From Acanthamoeba sp. SK_2022b (lineage: Eukaryota; Discosea; Longamoebia; Acanthamoebidae): a stretch of 64,000 nt of DNA. This document shows positions 58,461-64,000 of the stretch, one piece after another. Under the pieces are notes generated by a model. That model was not told the DNA's origin, ran no database searches, and saw only the letters and a list, made by a program, of their open reading frames with translations. Each line of letters begins with the position of its first letter. The first letter of the stretch is position 1. The stretch lies in NCBI GenBank assembly GCA_027943245.1, contig JANDJZ010000031.1:1-64000 (forward strand). Direction: 5' to 3'. Position numbers and translations under genes: made by a program.

Positions 58461-60252
58461 TTAGTGGTGGGCCGAGGCGGCTGCGCTGGAGGCAGCGGAT
58501 TGGGCGTGCCAGGCGAGGGGAAGGGAGGACATGGAGGCGTGGCTAGTGAGCTCCAGGGCTTCTAGGAGGACCCCCGGTCGCAGCGGCGCGGTAGCCTTTG
58601 AGTGCCTCTCGGTCAAATGCTTCTTCCAATTCTTGGCTCCTGCGTAGATGACGCGAGCGAGGGTCAGATCAGCAATTGATGGCCGGTAAGGGGCGGCGGT
58701 GATGGCCTTCGTACCTCCGGGCATGTTGGCGTACAGGCCGAGCATGTGTCTCACGATGCTCCACAGTTTCTCGCCCCCGTCCAGCTGTTCCTTCGCATAC
58801 TCAACCTGGACGCGGGCAACTCGAGTTGGCGAGGGCGCAGCCCCTAAAGAGGCGTTTCACGGGCGTACCATGCGAAGGACAACATCGCGTCGGCTCACCA
58901 CTTCTGCCGCACTGTCAAAGAACTCTTTGTCCACGACAGCGAAGAGGAACGGATTGGAGTAGGCAGCCCTTCCTATCATCACACCGTCCACGCCCTGTTT
59001 GAGACAGATGTCAGCACGACGACTCGACGGACGTTGTGGTGCAGAGGAAGGGAGGGGAGCAACCTGCTGCTTGTGGTAATGAATGTCTTCTATTGTTTTG
59101 ACTTCGCCGTTGAGCTCGACCTTGAGCGAAGGAAACTCCTCTTTGATTCGATACACGTAGTCGTAGATCAGAGGAGGGATCGTCCTGTTCTCCTTTGGCG
59201 ACAGGCCCTGCAGCCACGCCTTCCTGCACAACGTCGTCACCATCACCATCAGCTGATGCGCGTCGCACGCTGCGGAACTCGAGCAAGCAAGCACGCACCG
59301 AGCGTGGATGATGAATCGGTCGCAGCCAGCCAGCGACACCGTGTGCACGAAGGCGCGCAGCTGTTCGTAGGAATCGATCTCATCCACGCCTATCCGGTGC
59401 TTGACAGTGACGGGTATCTGTACGCCTTTCTTCATCGCCTCGACGCACGAAGCGACCACCGACGGCGTCTTCATGAGGACCGCACCGAAGCTGCCTGACG
59501 CGTTACTGCAGGTCAGCTCAAGGCCAAGGCAAAGGTAACGAATATACACGCGCACCCTCTTTGACGTTCTTCGAGGGACAGCCGACGTTGAGGTTGACTT
59601 CGTCGTAGCCCAGCTCCTGGGCCACCTGCGCGCAGAATTGGAGCTCGGCGGGATCGCTCCCACCCAGCTGCAGCACCAGCGGGTTCTCGGACGGGGAGTA
59701 ACCCAGCAGCCGTCCCAGTGATGGCGGCGCATGCGCGTGAGCGTGCGTGGGCGCCGCTGCAGCAGGGATCTGGATGAGGGTTGTGCGCGTGCGTGTGCGG
59801 TGAGGCTTTGCAAAGTGATGGCACATCGAGACGTGACGTCGTACTCTGAAGGAAAGCTTGTCTAAAGAAGAGTTGGAGGGGAGGTTGTCGTGGTTTTGCC
59901 GCACACGACTAAGGATGGCAGAGAGCGTGGAAGTGCGACGCGACTTCTGGTGCTCTGCGTGGATGGATGACAGTATGGCTCCCGTAGAAACCATCTCGGT
60001 GTAGAGAACCGTGTGCTGTGTTATCTGCCGCATGAAAAACCTGTAATGGTGATCGGTGCAATCCATCATGGGGGCGACGGAGATGCGAAATGAATTTGAC
60101 GGCTTCGTAGTTGTGGATGAATGAGCCGATGCAGCTGATGCGACCGCATCTCGACGATACTGCAACGAAGAACTTGATAGCCTTCTATGTGCGGAAAGAG
60201 GAACAGCTGACCTCGCGGCCACCTGGCCTTGCAATCGCGATCGGAAGGACAT
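58461..60252 (-). CDS. tRNA-dihydrouridine synthase (DusA-like), probably organellar
   Basis: Start MSFRSRLQGQVAARSAVPLS is an Arg/Ser-rich presequence, typical of mitochondrial import. The enzyme follows: FRISVAPMMDCTDHHYRFFM (FMN site), LGYSPSENPLVLQLGGSDPA, GYDEVNLNVGCPSKNVKEG (catalytic Cys), MKKGVQIPVTVKHRIGVDEI, DRFIIHARKAWLQGLSPKEN, VELNGEVKTIEDI and DGVMIGRAAYSNPFLF. The last exon, VEYAKEQLDGGEKLWSIVRH and MLGLYANMPGGTKAI, is the helical RNA-binding domain. KAWLQGLSPKEN and the order of motifs place it with DusA (U20/U20a reduction) rather than with Dus1-3. Bacterial-type Dus with a transit peptide suggests modification of mitochondrial tRNAs. Confidence 0.85.
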
Positions 60253-60328
60253 GTGGTAATGGCAGAGAGGAAAACTCCTGATCTTAACTGTTGTCGACAA
60301 GTAAGCGCGCAAACAAAGGTGGAGGGCA

Positions 60329-61602
60329 CTAGTAGTCGGTGTCGATTCGTCGCTGACCAACGCCCAACTTGTAGAAGATGTCGCCCTTGCCGTCCCATAC
60401 CTTGGGCTTGATGGTGGCGCCAATCATCACGGCGCTGCTCAACAGGAGAGGCGTGATCGGCGGGCCCAGCAGCGAGAAGAAGGCGGCCACGAGGATCCAC
60501 AGGTGCAACGACTCGAGCAACGTGCGCGGCAGCACCTCGTCCTCGCGCTCCACATCTTCCACTACGGCACCAGCGTCGGTGCCGCTCTTGCCCTCACCCG
60601 AGGCCGTTGTCGACGCAGAGTTCGGGGCTACGGGCCGCAACGGTGGTCGTTTGTCGTTGCCGCTGGGGCTGACGAACAGTGCGTAGTAGACCCGAGCCAG
60701 GCAGACGACTACAGCAAGCGACGCAACAATGGAGAAGTCGTTGTCGTCCATTCCCTGATAGGCATGCCGAGGGCAACCACGAGTGGTAGTGAGCAGATGG
60801 GGAGAGTGGAGGTTCGAGTGGGCCAAAGTGTTACCTTGATGATCAGACCTGGACTACCGGTCTCGAGCAGATCGCGACGCACGTTCCATTTGGCGGTCGT
60901 GTCGGCTAGGAGGATGCACAAGGAGGTAGAAAGAAGCATCAGGGCACCCTGCAGCATCTGCCGGCGTTCCTCGAGGATGTCGAGCGTCCAGAAGCGATAC
61001 ATCTGCAGCCCAAAGGTTTTTAGCGGTGTTCGCCAATTCGGGGAGAGAAAGAGAATGAGGCCGATTCCGTACAAAGAAGATGGAAAGGATGGAGGGTAGT
61101 AGGAGTGTGCCAAAGAAAGGAGCCTTGTTCCACATGAAGACATTGAAATAGCCATTGATAGCCATCATGCCCAGCTGCAACAGCGTCACTGCCGTAACTG
61201 ACCTGCATGAGCGCAATATGTAACTGCGTGTCCGTGTGCTGTGAGCAGCGGTGCACGTGACAGAGGGCGTACCGTTGTATGGACGCGAGCAGATCAGCGC
61301 GCTGGTCCATGAGTCGTAGCTTCCAAAACCTGGAGAAACATCAGTAACTATGCACGCTTAAACACACGCACCCATCGCACAGTAGGCGGAGGCACGCACA
61401 CAGAGCCCATGAGCACGTGAAACGTGTGCACGATGAGGGCGAGCGCGATTTCGGCGGCGTGGAAGAGAGGAGAGTCCACCACCTGGCGATCGGACAGTGT
61501 GAACACCGAGAAGCCGTAGCAAAACAGGCCCACGGCCGCCGAGCCGTTGAGCAGCATGAAGGCGCCACCCACTAACGCCGACGCTGTCCTATGCTGCACC
61601 AT
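60329..61602 (-). CDS. Multi-pass membrane protein of unknown family
   Basis: About five exons. Hydrophobic segments appear in order: ASALVGGAFMLLNGSAAVGL, AAEIALALIVHTFHVLMGSV, SVTAVTLLQLGMMAINGYFN, FFGTLLLPSILSIFF, GALMLLSTSLCILLADT, FSIVASLAVVVCLARVYYAL and LHLWILVAAFFSLLGPPITP, so six to seven spans. A soluble Ser/Pro/Glu-rich loop lies before the last pair. The tail ends KLGVGQRRIDTDY. Charged loops are short. I do not recognise the family. It sits head to head with the RTN4IP1-like gene, with about 190 bp between starts, so the two may share a promoter. Confidence 0.55.
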
Positions 61603-61792
61603 TGAGGCCTATTGCCTGGCGTTAAGAGGTTCGAAATGATTACTTTAAAACTGATAGCTCGCAAGCAGCGCGGAGACAATGAAGAACGAATCATCTTACC
61701 AACGGAGGTGCGCTGCTGGTACAAGTTGGCTATTTTCCCTCTTTTCCTCGTTTTCTATTATCTATTTCTTTTTTCAAGACTTTGAGCCGAAG

Positions 61793-62631
61793 ATGAAGAC
61801 CGCCACGACCAAACTGGCGACACGCAGTCGACCTGTGATGCCCATGTTTACACCTGCTGTACTGTTCATGAACAAATGCCACGGAGGCCAGTCTCAAAAT
61901 CTGCGCCGATTTTCTTCGAAGCAGACAATGAAGGCGGCCGTGGTGCCTCAGTACGATCTGGAGGACACCGACGAGGTACATCCGGCCTCCCTCATTGTAC
62001 GGAACGACTGGTCAGTGCCATCACTTCGCAACGTCGAAGCGAGGCACGACGAGGGCGACGTCGTGGTCCAGGTGGCGGCGAGTAGCGTCAACCCCATTGA
62101 CAGCATGCTCCGGCGAGGCTACGGCCGCGCTCTTCTCGAGGCCGCCGCGCAGGGGAGGTCGCGCCTCCCCTTCATCCCCGGCTTTGATGTCGCTGGTATG
62201 ACACATCAGCGCACCTGCACGTGCACGCACGCAATGCGTGCTTACATGTGGCCGCACAGGGACTGTGGTGGATGTGGGCACTGGCGTGTGGAATTGGAAG
62301 AAGGGCGATGTCGTGTGGGCCGGCGCAGAGCTCTTCCGCAACGGCGCCCATGCCGAGTACATTGCCATCAACCAAGTGCGCATGGTCACCTCGTCGTTTG
62401 CTGCTGGCTTGCTGTCCGTTGGACATTGCGCTGTGCTGAGTTATGCTCTCTGACACTTGCTCAATGGCAGCATGCGCTCGCCCCGAAACCTTCAAACCTC
62501 ACGATGGAGGAGGCGGGCTCGCTCCCCTTTGTGGCCCTCACCAGCTGGCGTGGGCTGGTCGACACTGCCGGCCTCTCCTCTTCCACTAGCAAACGTGTTT
62601 TCATCAACGGCGGCAGCGGTACCCTTGACAC

Positions 62632-62682
<51 letters not shown>

Positions 62683-63464
62683 GTCAAGTCAGCGAACCGG
62701 CTCACCGTTCTCCTCCTCCTTCAATGAAACATCGTATGTGGACTCAGGCGGCGTTGGCGTGTTCTCAATCCAACTCTTGAAGAGCTGGGGCCACTACGTG
62801 GTGGCCTCGTGCGGTGAACGGAATGTGGAGAAGCTAATCAAGCTGGGCTGCGATCAGGTGCTCGACTACCGAAGCCCTCAGTTCCAACAGTTTCTGGACG
62901 TTCCCGAGAGCGTCGATGTCGTGCTCGACACCGTGGGCGGCGCCAAGAGCGAAGCCAGGGGCCTCCGCGTGGTCAGGCCAGGCGGACACTACCTCTCGCT
63001 GCGGGGTGCCACACCGCTCTCCCTTTCTTCTTTCCTACTGTCACTGCCATCCACTCACGAGGCCTCCCTCCTGCCCAACAGGCCCGCTGGCCACGATGAC
63101 CGACAGCGGCGGCCTCGTTGGCGGCCTGCTTAGCGCGGCCTCGACCATTGCCCAAAAGAAGCTCGCCGCCTTCACCCAAGGTCTCTCCTAAGCAAGTGGT
63201 TGTTGTGCCTTTGATTTTCATTTATTTGCTTGAGGTTCTTAAGAGTTGCGGGGACGGGATGCAGATCGAAGACACGTGCACGTGGACTACGTGGTATACA
63301 AACCCAACGGCGATGCGCTGCGAGAGGTGGGCAAGTTGGTGGAGTCCGGCCGCATCAAGCCGGACATCGACCGGGTATTCGATCTGGACGACATCCGCGA
63401 GGCGCACCAGTATCTAGAGGGCGGCCACGCCCGCGGCAAGGTCGTCATCAAGATCAATGCGTAG
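61793..63464 (+). CDS. RTN4IP1: Mitochondrial zinc-independent quinone/enone reductase, RTN4IP1-like
   Basis: The start MKTATTKLATRSRPVMPMFT opens a mitochondrial-type presequence that ends near NLRRFSSK. The MDR fold follows: MKAAVVPQYDLEDTDEVHPA, VQVAASSVNPIDSMLRRGYG, FIPGFDVAG, TVVDVGTGVWNWKKGDVVWA, SLPFVALTSWRGLVDTAGL, the NADPH motif GGVGVFSIQLLKSWGHYVVA, DVVLDTVGG, VDYVVYKPNGDALREVGKLV and ESGRIKPDIDRVFDLDDIRE, ending GHARGKVVIKINA. This is the RTN4IP1/OPA10 pattern; in animals the protein supports coenzyme Q synthesis in mitochondria. An ATG at 61679 is also in frame but gives a non-mitochondrial hydrophobic start. An intron near 62632-62680 carries a CA microsatellite. Confidence 0.82.
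62632..62680. repeat. CA microsatellite in an intron of the RTN4IP1-like gene
   Basis: About 24 CA units. Reading the opposite strand gives long GT frames, which are not genes. Confidence 0.9.
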
Positions 63465-63789
63465 GGCCCCGCTCTCTCCACGCAGGCCCTGATCACCACC
63501 ACACGGAAACGCGAACGAATTGTCGTCCGTGCAGTCGTGCTTGTGAGGTCCGGGCTGGGCGCCAGCCCGCTCGGTGGTCGGTGAACTCAGTCGAACTCGG
63601 CGTGAGCTGACGTGGTCCCTGTTTCATTTTTGAAATGCAAAAGAGAACGGCCCGTTCGGTTCGTTCTTTCCGCCAGCTCAGCACGACCACACCGACACAA
63701 GGCTCAAGATAGAAGAGGGGCCTGCTGTGCAGCCGACCAAAACACACGACAAAAATATTGATGAAGGTGGCGGTCAAGGCGGCATAGAC

Positions 63790-64000
63790 ATGGAGCACAA
63801 GCTTGCCGGCGAGACACAAGGGGGACAGGATTTCGTCATCAATCTGCAACCACGATTTTATGGCCTTTGTACGATGCGTGCAACCCCACACCTCAGTGCA
63901 CAATCCGTTTTCTGACTGTTCCTCTTACCGCGCCTAGCCGATAACGTAACTCAGTTCGAGGCCTCCTACACAGAAGAGCAGGTGCACACCCGCAACCTAC
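63790..64000 (+). CDS. 5' end of an unidentified gene (partial)
   Basis: Two exons join in phase: MEHKLAGETQGGQDFVINLQ to a donor near 63867, then a second exon from about 63939 reading SDNVTQFEASYTEEQVHTRN, which runs off the window. The same frame is open upstream (THDKNIDEGGGQGGID), so the start could lie a little earlier. Too little is present to name a family. Confidence 0.4.

Overview
This window looks like nuclear DNA of a free-living amoebozoan, most probably Acanthamoeba castellanii or a close relative. The reasons are gene-dense, GC-rich coding sequence; a great many short (about 50-150 nt) GT-AG introns, several holding long CA/GT microsatellites; genes on both strands with short spacers; a clearly eukaryotic gene set (Mediator, LSM12, PDCD5, PIG-X, PP1 inhibitor-2, ER and Golgi factors); and two receptors with a kinase-cyclase-kinase layout of the kind I associate with Acanthamoeba. 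The species call is an inference from the sequence. Splice sites were placed by hand from reading-frame phase, so exon edges are models.

Layout. 1-5.0 kb: the 3' end of a tail-anchored coiled-coil gene (+), a JmjC oxygenase with an ER-type signal (-), and an eIF4G-like MIF4G protein (+). 5.2-11.0 kb and 17.0-23.1 kb: two paralogous receptors on the minus strand. Each has a signal peptide, two PstS-like phosphate-binding folds, an EGF-like module, one membrane segment, a TKL-type kinase, a class III nucleotidyl cyclase and a second TKL kinase. Between them (11.4-17.0 kb) lie five ordinary genes: a Cys-rich membrane protein, a UBX protein, PDCD5, LSM12 and an F-box protein. 24-30 kb: pyruvate/indolepyruvate decarboxylase, PP1 inhibitor-2, MED7, a TMEM42-like protein and a small glucosidase-II-beta-like membrane protein. 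31.1-31.8 kb is a block with no CpG dinucleotides and no gene. 32-43.6 kb: an FAD monooxygenase-like enzyme, a small membrane protein with a possible E2-binding helix, an NT-C2/dilute-domain protein, a copine-like protein, an Erf4/Golga7-like protein and PIG-X. 44-50 kb: a large HAD-GH65 fusion (beta-phosphoglucomutase plus disaccharide phosphorylase). 50.4-50.75 kb: two tRNA-like genes with nearly identical bodies but different anticodon arms. 50.85-55.9 kb: a carboxylic-acid-reductase-like enzyme with a ZZ zinc finger at its N-terminus. 56-64 kb: a kelch protein, a tRNA-dihydrouridine synthase, a multi-pass membrane protein, an RTN4IP1-like mitochondrial oxidoreductase, and the 5' end of one further gene.

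The most interesting system is the receptor pair. It combines a bacterial-type phosphate/oxyanion sensor fold outside the cell with two kinases and a cyclase inside, and the two copies differ at cyclase catalytic positions. Other points of interest are the ZZ-carboxylic acid reductase fusion, the HAD-GH65 fusion with a charged insertion, the CpG-free block, and the tRNA-like pair. No CRISPR array, rRNA, insertion sequence, or virus- or phage-derived gene was recognised.
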